Shown here: piece by piece, positions 34,726-46,441 of the stretch
Layout: each line of letters begins with the position of its first letter
How positions within the stretch are numbered: position 1 is the stretch's first letter
NCBI GenBank assembly: GCA_019316985.1
Contig: CP079215.1
Coordinates: forward strand, 5,580,001 to 5,644,000
From: Paraniabella defluvii
Lineage (GTDB): Bacteria; Bacteroidota; Bacteroidia; Chitinophagales; Chitinophagaceae
Direction: 5' to 3'
DNA: 64,000 bases
Program-made: the position numbers and the translations under genes
Notes under the pieces: model-generated
Database searches by the model: none
Seen by the model: only the letters and a program-made list of their open reading frames with translations
What the model was told of the DNA's origin: nothing

Positions 34726-37424
34726 TTATTTTTTGACCGAAAATTCGTAGGCGCCCGAGCCAATCTTTACAGGTGGCCTGTTGTAATCCGAAGGAAAGTA
34801 AATAGTTGCTTTTGCGTTGGGTGGAATCACCACATTTAGTTTAAAAGAAGCTTCGTCCGTCTCCATTGAACAGATACGAGACCATTTACAGAATGGTAAG
34901 TGGCTCTTGCTTCCTTCAGGTCACCAACAGGCTGAGGTTTTATTTCAATATCCTTAAAACCAACCGAGCCCGGCGCCTGACCAATGCCACAAAGTCCCGT
35001 ATAAAACCACTCCATAAGGTGCCCTAACATAAAATGATTATTAGACACGCTCGGTAAAGCCTGCCATGATTCGGTGAGTGCGGTGGCTCCTTTCGCCAAT
35101 TGATACCCGTAGCCAGGAACATCAATGCGGCTGTTCATGTCATAAATAACATCCGACCTCCCGGCATCTTCCAGCGCCTTTAACACATACCGGTAACCTA
35201 TATCGCCTGCCGTTAGCCTGTTATCCTTGCTGCGAATATCTTCAATCAAATGTGCCAGCACAGCATCATAATCCTGTGGCGCCACCAGCTTCATAAACAA
35301 CGGAATCGCATTTGATGCCTGACTGCCCGACCCGTATTGTTTAGTTGACGGATTAAAATATTTCTTATTAAATGCAGCTTTGATATCCACTGCAATTTTT
35401 TGATACATTCGGGCGTCTTCTGTTTTGCCAAAAGAGCCGCTATCTGTTCCAGCAGGTGGGCATCATAATAATAGTAAGCCGTAGCTGTTAAACCCATTGG
35501 CGTTAGTTGCGAGAAGCCCGGCCTGTTAGGGCCCAGGTCATACCAATCACTTAATCCATGCATCAGGATAAAACTGCTGTCTTTAGATTGCAGGTATTTA
35601 AAATAGCGCTGCATGGTGCTATAATTTTCCGTAAGCAAGCGCTTGTCTCCGGTCCATTGATACATATACCAGGGAAAAATAATAGAAGTACTTCCCCACT
35701 CAGGAGAATCCCTGAAATAGCCGTCTGCAAAATGCATCTCTGTAAACTCGGGTATGGTAGCGGGAACTAACCCATCGGCTAGTTGTTGCGTACGTATATC
35801 CGCATTATTTTATGTGCAAAAGAAATGATATCATAATTGTGCTGTATGGCATTACCCATCAAATGCACCTGTTCCTGCCACCCCAGCTTTTCCCGGTGCG
35901 GGCAATCGGTAAACACACTGGTGAAATTACTGTTCATCGCCCATTGAATCAGTTGGTGCGTTTTATTAAACAAATCACTGGAGCTACGGAAACTGCCGTT
36001 AGCGGAAGCGCTGTTGCGTAAATGCCATCCTTCTATTTTTGGAGGGCCGGATATTCTTTATAGGCCGATCCTTTAGGCTCTGCACCTGTAACCTGTAAAT
36101 ACCTGAAACCGTAATAGGAAAAACGGGGATTCCACTTTTCGACGCCATCGCCTTTTAATATGTAAGTGTAGATATGAGGAGAGCCGGTATGCTTCTGATT
36201 GGCCGTTCCGCTATCTGTTAAAAGCTCAGCAGGCATGATGCGCACAGTATCCCCTTTTTTTCCCGTGCACTTCTATATACGGAATACCCGAAAAATTCTG
36301 GCCCAGATCGTAGATCCACACACCGGGCCTTAGTTTCTTTTGAGTAACGGGTGTAAAGCGCTGCATTAGTTTTACCGGCATGCCCAGCTGTGTTACCAAC
36401 TCAGGTCCGGTTGTGATTATCACATGCTGCCAGGCAGCATCATTGAAGCCCATTTTATCCCACCCCTTCTTCTCCAGGTTGGCATCATAATCTTCCCCAC
36501 CATAGATACTTGAAAAATAAACAGGTGATGGCGCTGTTTTCCAGGAAGCATCAGAAACAATATCTTCTGTTGTACCATCTGTATATTCTATTAATATACG
36601 TGCAATCATTTTAGGATAGCCATAAGCGCCCGTCATCTTACGGTATCGCTCTCCCGGGATATAATAAAATCCGTTCCCCAACATCACACCTAATGCATTC
36701 GTTCCGTTACGTAATTGATCAGTGATATCAAATGTTACATACTGGGCCTGTTTTGCATACTGTGTCCATCCCGGATCTAAAAAATGATCCCCGATTTTAC
36801 TTCCATTAACACTCATTTCAAAATGGCCCAGGCCCGAAATAAATACGGTAGCTGCTTTGATGTCTTTTTTATAATTATATCTTTCCTGAATAGGGGCAAT
36901 ACATCGGGTCGTTTGCCCCATTCCTTTTACCGTTACCATGCATCAATGGAACATGCCTGCTGCTAACCGGCAACTCGCTGTAGGCAATCCAGCGAGCGCC
37001 CTTCCAGTCACCGGCACTCCAGAGACCTGTTCTCCAGGAAGCAGGCCTGCTAAAGGACGATTCCTGCCCCTTCTGATCCCAAACCATTACTTTCCAGTAA
37101 TACTTTGTAGCGGGTTTTATGGAAAGGCTTTGAGGTAGTACCTGTTGATTATCGCCTCTGGTTACTTTTTTTTGAATCCCAGATATTAGCCTTATCATTT
37201 ACCAATAGCATACTGTCATCTGACACCAGGATCCGGTACGCCGCCTGCATGGTATTTTTTTCGAAAGCCTGTATTTCCCAGGTCAAAAGAGGTTGGGCTG
37301 TTTCAATACCAAGCGGATTGACGGTATACTCGCAACGGGTATCAACCACACGTAAAAAAGCCAACTGGGCGTTAACCTGAGCAATACTCCAAACAAAAAA
37401 TATTATTAAACCATATTGTTTCAT
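34726..37424 (-). CDS. GH78 alpha-L-rhamnosidase
   Basis: A secreted enzyme that releases L-rhamnose, here likely from rhamnogalacturonan. The start at 37424 gives MKQYGLIIFFVWSIAQVNAQ. The N-terminal signature CEYTVNPLGIETAQPLLTWE is typical of bacterial rhamnosidases, followed by AAYRILVSDD and FYIPGERYRKMTG-type beta domains. The catalytic barrel carries FTDCPHREKLGWQEQVHLMG, DKRLLTENYSTMQRYFKYLQ, SDWYDLG and GDIGYRYVLKAL, and the late motif ATALTESWQALPSVSNNHFM. Length is about 900 codons. Frameshifts lie near 37190, 36930, 36240, 36030, 35770, 35420 and 34860. It begins 18 bp after the GH2 gene upstream. Confidence 0.92.
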
Positions 37425-37442
37425 GCCTGCTTTGTTAACTAC

Positions 37443-40400
37443 TTATTGTATATCAATATTAGACACAATCAATCCGTTTGCATTCCGTGTGATCAGTTTT
37501 ACTTTGTAGCTTCCCGCATTGATCATACTTCTTGTATTTATAGTAATATAATTCCATTTTCCCGGCCTGGTTGTCTTAAACACTACTGCTTCATCCACCA
37601 TTTTATTATTGCCTACATCGAATAATTGTAGCGTACCTGTTACATCCTGCTCCAGCGGACTATTATACTTAACGGTTATCGAGTACACATCAGCAACACC
37701 GGTAGCTATCGGCCAGGTTATTTCTGCGGGTTCATTGTTCTTCACCACGGTACGCTCACCACCGGCCACCATTTCTTTACCCACATTATTATTCAAGACA
37801 GCCACAGCCGCCTTATAAGAAGTAGTCGGTTTAAGGTCGTATGCAGGTTGCATGTTGGTAGCTGGTAAAATACCAATCAGCCCCATATCTTTTGAATCTA
37901 TTACTACCTCACTGCCGGCTTCAAAACGTTTGCGATATATATCATACTTTTTACCGCCCGGTTCATCACTTACTATCGAATCGCTTAGCCGCTCAAAATC
38001 TTTTAATGTGGATGCATGTTCCTCTGTAACACCTACATATACATCAATAGTGTCATTAGCGACAAATTGCAGCTTTGTGTTATTATTTCGAGATGTGCGG
38101 ATCCAGTCGGCCCCAAACAATGCCGGAGCCAGCTTATATATGCGGGTAGCCTGATTGGTAAATAATTTATCTCCCTCGTCCAGCCAGGCATTGTAAACAC
38201 ATCCGTTACATTTCAAATCCCGGATCATTTCAAAAGCAGGTGCGGGTTTTACCTGCTTGTTGGCTGCTATTGCAATAGCAGCAATAATAGCCTGCCCTGC
38301 CTTTGTATTGGGGAAGGATATGCGCAATAAGCCGTTGGATACTTTTGCTGTCACCGTCTTTTTTAATGCGTGATTAGCCCCTGCTTCCTTCCAGATATCC
38401 AAATCTTTTATTACAGTCTGACCATTAACGGCAACATCAAACAAACGCATGCCTGCTGCTTCCATAGATCCGCCCATTCCCAGCCAGGGTTCAGCAAAAT
38501 ATAATTCAACCTCGTAATTACCATTAGGAAGAGGAAACTGGTAGTAGAGCTGATTGAGTCCATACCTGAATGATTGAAATAACTCCCAATCTTTTGTTCC
38601 TTTGATAGCGGCATTCGTTCTTCGCTGGCTCGCAAAAAAGCCGGCATATTATCAAAAGCACTGGTCCAGGACGAAGAGCCCCAATACTTATTTCCTACAT
38701 TTGCAGGCAAAGCTCTGTCAGCACTCCATTTACTTCCCCATTCATCAACATAATCAGCACCGCCACTATTCACCCGGTAAACATAATTCAAACCGGGCCT
38801 GGGTTTTAACAGTGCGGTTCCGGAAGGTTTTAGGATAGCTATGCCAGGAGCTTCCGGCAAATGATCCAGGAAGACCGTATCCCTGGCCACAGGTTTTCCG
38901 TTTAAGAAGCCAATGGCATACAAAATGTTATGCTGAATGTTTGCCTTATTAAAAGTAAAATGTGTTCCGAAGCCACCACGCTTTTGCTTGCCCAAAGAAA
39001 CCTTGCCTAAATCATTGAAAAGCGCTACCTCGTCGCAATTCGAATAAACCATGATCGAATCTTTCAAACCCGGTTTCATCCAGCGATTGGACCAGGTATG
39101 CGAAGCAATATATACCATGGGTTCTTTTTGGGCAGACACATAATTGCTCCTGAACATGTAAAATAAATCGGTAGATTCCTCCCAGGGCGTTAGCATTCCT
39201 TTGTAATTTACCGGCCCTATACGGTCCAGCTCCCTTAAACCTTCCCCACCCTGTACCCGTCCCGGGTTGTCGTGCGAAGTCAATAACCAGAAGAAATGCC
39301 CCGCCACGCTGTCTTTTACAGATTCGGCCAGGCGTACTTTTTTTCCATTAACTGCGTAAAACGGTCTTCGCTAACAGGGCCGTTTTGCTGGTACCCACCT
39401 TCCGTATGAAGATCGAGCGTACGCCAGGCGCCGTACTCACCTACTAATACCTGCTTCTTTAAATCTTCACCATAAGTATCCGGGTTACCTCCGTAAGTAC
39501 CCGTCCAGTTTTGGGGCACATCCCAATCGGTGCCCTCTCCTCCATTACAGGTGGTTACCAATCTTTGTGCTGCAGATGTGGGATCAAGACTCCTGATCAA
39601 TTCAGTACATTCTTTTGCAAATGCTTCAGGTATTTTACTTTCATTTTGCAAACCCCAAAGTACTACGGAAGGGTCGTTTCTTCTTTCGACAACCCATTCT
39701 TTAAGCAATTGTTTAAAATTAGCTTTAAATTCGGGCGTATCGTACCAAACATGCGCCGACAGCTGTGTCCACCATAATATACCTTTCTGGTTAAACAGCT
39801 TCCCGTACAAAAGATTATGGGGCTGATGTCCATCGCGGAAAGCATTGAACCCTGCTGCTTCCATCCACTTAACCCTTGCCACCACCTGCTCTTTTGAAAA
39901 TGCATGGCTCTGCCCTATTAAATGTTCATACTCTGCTACTCCGTTAATGAAAACCGGCTTACCATTCAGGTAGAACTGGTTAGTGGCTGTTTTCCAGTTT
40001 ACCGTTCTGAACCCGAAGTCGGTTTCAAGGCGATCGATTTCCCGGGCACCATCTTTAATGACAGATATGATCTTATACAGATACGGGTTTTCAACCGACC
40101 AAAGATTCACTTTGCTAATCGGGATATCCTTTACCGGAAATTCATTTTTTCCGCTGACCGGAGCGTTCCTTTTTCATTTATTGTTGCTACCGCTCTACCA
40201 TTTTTATCAATAAGGTGATGGACAATAGTAAACGCTCTTTGCAGCGCACCATAGTTCTTTACTGTTGTATTGATGTTTAATCGAGCCGTATTCCCGCTGA
40301 GTTCGGCCCAGGCATGTACTCCAAAAGGTTCAATCCGCAGCTCGTTGGTGACTACCAGGTGAACCGGCCTGAAAATGCCCATAGGCTGAGAGCCTTCGCT

Positions 40401-40960
40401 AAAGCCTCTTTCATCACTGCAACCGCCGCATACCCAGGGAAGGTCTTTGATAAACGGGGATGCCAGGCCCGAACGGCCAGCAAATTGCCTGTGCCGTCGG
40501 TTTTAATATAATCTGTAACATCTATGGTAAAAGTAGTTCTGCCGCCTGCATGTGCCCCTACCTTTTGCTCGTTCAGGTAAACGGTGGCGTAAGATCCAAC
40601 ACCTTCAAAGAAAAGAAAAAATCGTTTACCTGTTTTAGGTTGTTTAATTCTAACTGTTTTCCTGTACCAGGCATCCCCATGCTTGTTGCCATGCAATAAG
40701 CGACGGTATCCGTGATAGTCATCCCAATTATGCGGAACCGTAACCTGTTTCCATTTACTATCATCCAGTTTACGTTGAAATGCAGGCTTAACAGGGCTTT
40801 CATCGTTGCCGGCAATTGTTCGCCAGCTGCTGTTCAAATCAATCACCATTCTTTTGGCCGAAGGCTGACTGTGCGTAACATTGCCCAACAAACAGCTGCC
40901 TATAACCATCAGCAACGCTATTCCTGCTGTTCGGAAACGACGGCTGTTTGTGCGGCTCAC
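37443..40960 (-). CDS. large multidomain GH2-family glycosidase with malectin-like domain
   Basis: A secreted GH2 enzyme of about 1170 codons. The leader RFRTAGIALLMVIGSCLLGN is followed by a sugar-binding domain (WKQVTVPHNWDDYHGYRR, HGDAWYRKTVRI, FFEGVGSYATVYLNEQKVGA), an Ig-like domain, and a TIM barrel with FVINGVAEYEHLIG-like sequence. Catalytic motifs are WGLQNESK (acid/base, about 39645) and QVLVGEYGAWRTLD (nucleophile region). C-terminal parts include a malectin-like domain (FDVAVNGQTVIKDLDIWKEA) and a beta-sandwich ending in NANGLIVSNIDIQ. The start used is a GTG at 40960; an ATG four bases upstream is out of frame, possibly through an indel. Frameshifts lie near 40370, 40120, 39310 and 38450. 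It lies just downstream of the anomalous block at 41.0-43.0 kb. Confidence 0.87.
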
Positions 40961-41179
40961 ATTTGCTGCCGAAAACCTGCTTACTATACGTCAGAACACA
41001 CAATAAGATGTCATGAATAACGTTCATCCATCACTCTTAAACCAGTTTGAACGTCATTTATAGTAATCACAAGAACAGCCAGCTTTTCTCCTGAACTCTG
41101 CCAACTTGATCAATCAAATTACACATTTTTAAAGAAGAATGACTAGTAACATCAGTCAAACCAAACCTGCTCATAATGG

Positions 41180-41201
41180 CAAGATCAGATTATAGATCTT
41201 G
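41180..41201. repeat. perfect inverted repeat in the anomalous block
   Basis: CAAGATC (41180-41186) and GATCTTG (41195-41201) form a 7-bp stem with an 8-nt loop. No T-run follows on either strand, so it is not an obvious terminator. Confidence 0.5.
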
Positions 41202-42894
41202 AACTAGAATGATAAAGAATCATGAACAACACAGGTGCCAAATAACCATGCTTTGTGTATAATAATGTTTACAAAGATCACAGTTAGAAACAGCTCAGAA
41301 CCCAACATTTCTGCATTAGGTATGATGAAGGCATCTTTCCTCCATCAGGTCCAATAGATAAATGATCGTTGATATTGTGGAGCCGTTGCTTGCTACAACA
41401 GAAGTTCTGATCAGTCAAAGACATACAAAGGTCATAATCAAATGATCACACCAGCACCATTCATTATATTGTATCATTTCAAGAGCACAAACAGGTCATC
41501 ACATCTCAGAAATATACAACTATGAGCAAACATCACAGGAACAATGCATTAGTAGAAGCTTCACAAACCGCAGATTAATATCCAGTAAAAAACATGAAGA
41601 CATTGAAATAAAATGAGCAAATATTTATGTTTGATAAATAGGGTAATTGAGGTGCCTTGTAAATATTATTTTCACAGAGTATTAACCAATCAGCTCAGTT
41701 ATTTTTACAGCTACATCTCTGCTCAATGCTGAATGAAAGGTTAATAAAATGAATCCTATCTTTTTAATCTACTAATAATTATTAAACACAGGAATCAATC
41801 ATCCTGACACCATTGATTCTATTTCTTGAACTAGCACAGATCCCTCCATTGCTGTAATGAGAACGACGTTTTTCAAAAAGAGACTGAACATATTCTCAGG
41901 TTTATAATGTTATCGTTTTTAGTATATCAACCACTAGATAATTATTGATCAGATAAATGATATTATTAATAGAAAGAAGAATTAAATTGATCATACTGAA
42001 AGATAGATCTACATGAGAACCCACATGAAGTTAGTAAGCTTCGGAAAAAAGAATAAATTAAAGACCAAAGGCAGAAATAACCAAAATCGATCACTGACAT
42101 CACAAAATTGTATCCTCTGAAACAGAAGTTACAACACAATAAAGGCATCAGGTCCTGAAAGCACACACCAAATATTATATTGATTTTTCCAACATATCAC
42201 AGAATATAACTGAAGATTTAGGCACTTGCCTGTACATCTCTTGTTAAAAAAATAATATCATATTACATGGTGTTTTATTATTAAAGACTGTGGGTTAGAA
42301 TTTCAGCATCTAGGCTTCCGCCTGATAAATTCAACATCAACCCAATATATAAATCATCCAATTTACAATATCCGCTTCAGATCTTTCTCCATCTAGGGAA
42401 ATCAATTAGAGTAATAAACCAGCCATCATCAACTGCTCATCTTCAAAGAATATTGTTTTTCGAAGACAAATGTAATTAGTCAGAGAAGATTATTTAGTTG
42501 TTAGAATAAAACCAGTCCATGATCTGCTTCTCATTATTTGAATATGAACTTTCACAATACCTGCCATTGGCTTCTGCAGCAGTAACTTCTGGTATTAGAA
42601 CCCAGCCTTTGTTACAGGCCAGTAAAATTTCCAATATCATAATGTCACTGAACTGAATCCACAAACTTAAGAATCACACCATTGTTTATCTCCGTTACTA
42701 AATGTCAACTATTGATAGCAACATCACAAAGAACTAAAAATGGATCAAACCATCAGGCCAATCAACGATAGTTAGTGATTTAGGAATACGTTAATTTTAG
42801 CAACTTCTTATCAGCTTCTTTCCACAGTAACAACCCACAAGAAAGATATTAAACTTTATTATTAAAATAGTTATTTAAGATACTTTTATTGTCA

Positions 42895-42914
42895 TGAATA
42901 TTGAGCAATATTCA
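42895..42914. repeat. perfect 9-bp hairpin near the GH28 breakpoint
   Basis: TGAATATTG (42895-42903) and CAATATTCA (42906-42914) are separated by AG. The stem is AT-rich and lacks a T-run. It lies about 80 bp inside the block from the point where GH28 homology ends. Confidence 0.5.
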
Positions 42915-42991
42915 GTGTTATTCAAGGATCATGATTTATTCAACCATTGATTGTCAAATCATCACGACAGTGTTCTGTATACATCAGAAAA

Positions 42992-43240
42992 GGGTAATAT
43001 TGCTTTTAAAATGTATAGGACCTGTTAAATATTTGCCTGCAGGAAAATATACGGTACCGCCACCGGCCTTTGCGGCCGCATCTATAGCTTTTTTATAGCC
43101 AGCGTAGCCTTAGCACTACTGTCTCTTTTGGCTCCAAACTTCGTAACATCATAGTACTGTTGTGCTGCTGCAGCAAAGCCGATACCACCAGCTATTAAAA
43201 ACAAAAAGATGCGGATTATACCGGGGCAAGACCTCTTCAT
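42992..43240 (-). pseudogene. GH28 polygalacturonase, N-terminal fragment
   Basis: From the ATG at 43240 the minus strand encodes a leader (MKRSCPGIIRIFLFLIAGG) ending near AAAQ and the start of a GH28 polygalacturonase: YYDVTKFGAKRDSSAKATLA, then after one missing A in a run near 43095 AIDAAAKAGGGTVYFPAGKY, LTGPIHFKSNITLF. The family normally continues as a right-handed beta-helix of about 450-550 residues carrying NTDG, DD and GHG motifs; none of these can be found downstream. After TLF the frame meets repeated stops in a sequence of different character. This is either real disruption or a corrupted assembly stretch. Confidence 0.8.
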
Positions 43241-43688
43241 ATTATCGAATCGTTTTAACTGAATTCATCTTAACTTAATTACGCTGACAACGTGTAATAA
43301 TATTAGATTCAAAACGTTGTGCGAAACGCAATAAAGATACCAGCCATTCTTTTAAATTTAATGGCGATATTTATTTTCAGCTTGTACTTTTTACTATTTG
43401 ACTATGGGACGGGCTACATCTATTAATTAGGTGCCACTCTTGCGGAGCTTAAAAAAATACTCCTTCTCTTTCTACCAGCATTACTGTCCCTACGCAACCG
43501 TACGAGAAATTTAAAAAAAAAAAAACACCCGGTAAATTCCTGTGGAGATCTAAATACTCTATGTAGATAGTATTGCCCAGTAATATACCGTCCCGGGAAA
43601 TTTAACATTGGTATCATTAATCGGAGCAGACCAATAACCAGTCCTGTAGAGACATCTTACCAAATCGTTATTCCAAATTCCAGGCTGC
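43241..43688. other. intergenic gap between GH28 fragment and GH67-like gene
   Basis: 448 bp without a recognised gene. It contains a 13-base A-run near 43505-43517 (a T-run for the minus strand), which could be part of a terminator for the gene upstream. A short minus-strand stretch near 43570-43670 reads RTGYWSAPINDTNVKFPGTV and ends at a stop, but has no recognised family. I see no direct-repeat promoter here. Confidence 0.5.
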
Positions 43689-46400
43689 CTATTCAAACAA
43701 CCAGTCTACCTGTTTCCTGTTGCCGCTTTCATATAAACCGGCATCATAAATACGCAGGGGTACATTACTATCAACAAAACCCAGTATTAAAGCCACGCCT
43801 TTAGCGAGTTTCAGGGTATTGGTGCCCGGTTTAAACTCATAGCTATGTATATGCATTTGAGGCAAACCCGGAATGATCATCGCATTGGCGATCTTAGTAT
43901 CAGCTTGTCCATAATCGTTGGCGCTGGCATTGGTTTCCAGCTCTGGTTGCTTCAGGTAAGTAGTATCAACTGTAAAAGCCGCCTTTTGTGGCTTTAAGAA
44001 ACCAACTAAAATCTTTACCGGACGGTCATTTATAAAGGTAATTTGGGTGCCCTTTTCTATCTGCTGTTTAAATGAGGTTTTCAAACCTCTGAGTCCCTTT
44101 AAATCGGCTGCGAACGACCTTACAGTAAAGCTGGTATCTGTAAAAGGTTGAGCCAGGCTGTCTATCATATAGTACTCAGCTTCTTTCGCTAACTTAACCC
44201 CGGCATTTGGTAGCGGCGCAACTTGCTGAGTCAAACCCGGCTTAACCTGTTTCAACGAATCTATTTTATGTTGAAATACAGATAGCTCTTTCTCAAAAAC
44301 AGGTAATACTTCATACCAGTTCTTATACTTTCCCCGGAGCCTGACAATGGAATTTTCCTGGCGCCGGTTTGCATGCTATTGGCATACAGGTAAGCGCCCT
44401 TGGTAAGCTCTACCAACTGCTGATACCATTTCACACTCTCCTTTAATAAAGGCAAAGCCCTGTCCAGGTCTTTAATATCATTAGAGTACTTGTACTTCAA
44501 CACCAATAAGGCAGCTTCAGCTTTCAGAGCAAAATGGTAAGCCATTGCCCTGTAGCTATATGCATCATTCTTCAGTCGCGTAAATTCTTCTTTTTCTTTT
44601 TTACCTGCGTTACTGCATCAATAGCTGCTACGGACTTGTCTCCATGTGCTTTTACTTCCTTAATAACCTGAACAGGTGTTTCGCCTGTATGTGGTTTACC
44701 GTTCCATTCTTTATCGGCATATTCGGCGAGGACTCTCCTTCAGGGCTTTCTGCCTCATATAGCAGGGTAAACAGCCCAAAGCGATAAGGATTGATCAACT
44801 GCGTCATCAACATGCCGAGGTTAAGCGTTTGACGATTACCATCTGTAATACCAAAACGTCTTAAAAGTTTAGGTGATATTTCACCCATCTCTTCATAGGA
44901 TTTTAAAATATTGCCGCCGTCAGCTTCTGATACGCCAAACTGGCCGGCAAGGTTGCGATTCCAATGAGTAATTTCGGCGGCACGGTCTCTCTTCGCTTTC
45001 CAGGCATAACGGCTCCAGGCTTTATACCAAAGCCAGTCACGCTCGATCTGTAAAAGTCTGTTGCCTCCGCTTACGCTGTCTGCAGCATAAGGCCAGTCCC
45101 AGTAAGAAGCCTGTGGATATAAATGCAGGCCGTTTCCACCCATCACTTCATGCATGCCAATTACTGATCGCTGAATAAAATCAGCTGAACCATATCGGAA
45201 AGGTTCCAGGTTAGCGAGGATATGCACATTCTCTATCTGAACCGAGCCCAGCTTACTTAACTTTTGATGCAAATCGGCCCAGGCACCCGCGGACGGTCGT
45301 AAGTAAGTGCTTCTCCATTAAACTTGGCCTCCGTATACAGGTTTTTATACATCGGTAACGCAGCCTTCATCACCGCGGGAGCATCGGTATCATGGGCCCG
45401 CAATACTATCGGAGGCTCTTCCGTTTTACCCAATGCTTTTAAGCCATCTTTTACACCCGGTATGATGGTCTTCGTAAACCAGTTGATATCATCCTGTCCT
45501 ACGCCTTCCATCGCCTCACCCAAACATACCATCAAGCCAACATTCGGATATTTTTCTACAAAAGCGGCAATAGATTTTTGTGTATAATCTGCAATAACAG
45601 GAATGATAGGCCTTTCACGTTCCTGCGTTTTAATACCATGTTTCTCGGCAAATGGTTTGGATACAATAATATTATAAAACATCTGGATCACCCAGATACC
45701 GCGCTTATCCGCTTCGGTAGTAAGAAAACGAAAAATATCTTCATTCTTTTTAAAGGTCGCATCATCTACTTCCACAGCATACGGATAATCTTTTAATTTT
45801 ACCAGGGATGCAAACGGATGCCCGTTCCACAAATAAAGAGAGTTCATACGGTTATGTACCATTGAATCCAACACCTGTATCCATAACTTTTTATCGTATA
45901 ACCAGGGGAACGTTTGTGGCGTGTAAGGATACTCGTAAACCGTACGACCAGGTAAGTAGTAAGGCTTCTGCAGCCCGATACATTCGCCCCGCAATACCAT
46001 TTCCGGTGCATCCTGTAAGTTAACCAATGCCGGCAGTTTTTTAGTTCAGCTGCCTGGTCTGCCAGCTCAAGACATCCATATAATATACCAGATGCATCGG
46101 CACCCGAAATACGGGTTATATTTTTCGAAGATTGAATGGAAAAACCTTCTTTTTAAGATTGCTCTTAAAGCTTCCGTCAATGAGAATCAGTTGCTGGTTA
46201 GCGGGATTATTTTTACCGTTGGCGGTCACTACAGATACGATGTATCCTATTTTCTGCAATTTGTTTTTCAACAACTCAACCCCATATACAACCCTTTGTT
46301 GTTTTGGAAGCGGGTTAACAATTATTACTTTTTCCGCTACGGCAGCTAAAGAGGTATTCGTCCAGATAAAAAATACCAGCAATCCTATTAATTTGTTCAT
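43689..46400 (-). CDS. GH67/GH115-like exo-hydrolase (alpha-glucuronidase or alpha-galacturonidase type)
   Basis: A secreted protein of about 904 codons resembling alpha-glucuronidase-type hydrolases. The start at 46400 gives MNKLIGLLVFFIWTNTSLAA. An N-terminal alpha/beta domain (VYGVELLKNKLQKIGYIVSV, LILIDGSFKSN) precedes a TIM-barrel-like core: LRGECIGLQKPYYLPGRTVY, HNRMNSLYLWNGHPFASLVK, ITTEADKRGIWVIQMFYNII, KYPNVGLMVCLGEAMEGVGQ and VLRAHDTDAPAVMKAALPMY. A helical region (WDWPYAADSVSGGNRLLQIE) and a beta-rich tail ending RKQVDWLFE follow. Frameshifts lie near 46115-46040, 45270, 44640, 44560 and 44260. It is placed in a galacturonate-rich locus, so an alpha-galacturonidase role is plausible, but I cannot fix the family. 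Confidence 0.65.
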
Positions 46401-46441
46401 TCGCCTGAATCCATTATTTTGTTCAAAAAAATCATCTGTTA

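Larger units (their letters stand above)
41000..42992. other. anomalous AT-rich, non-coding 2-kb block
   Basis: No frame on either strand stays open beyond about 65 codons, although flanking DNA is coding even where frameshifted. Hand counts on sample lines give about 28-40% G+C, lower than neighbouring coding DNA. CG dinucleotides are scarce. The words ATCAC (about 11 occurrences by eye) and GATCA (about 10) are frequent, whereas GTGAT is rare, so the bias is strand-polar. Two perfect hairpins occur at 41180-41201 and 42895-42914. The block starts exactly where a GH28 gene loses homology and ends at the next gene's start. I cannot tell an insertion, an ncRNA locus and a corrupted consensus apart. 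Confidence 0.7.

Noticed and set aside
41000..42992. CRISPR array or tandem repeat
   Set aside because: Words such as ATCAC recur but without constant spacing, repeat length or spacers.
41000..42992. Insertion sequence or transposon
   Set aside because: No transposase ORF, terminal inverted repeat or target duplication could be found at the borders.
43423..43617. 64-codon minus-strand ORF
   Set aside because: Runs through a 13-base homopolymer and has no family resemblance; probably chance.
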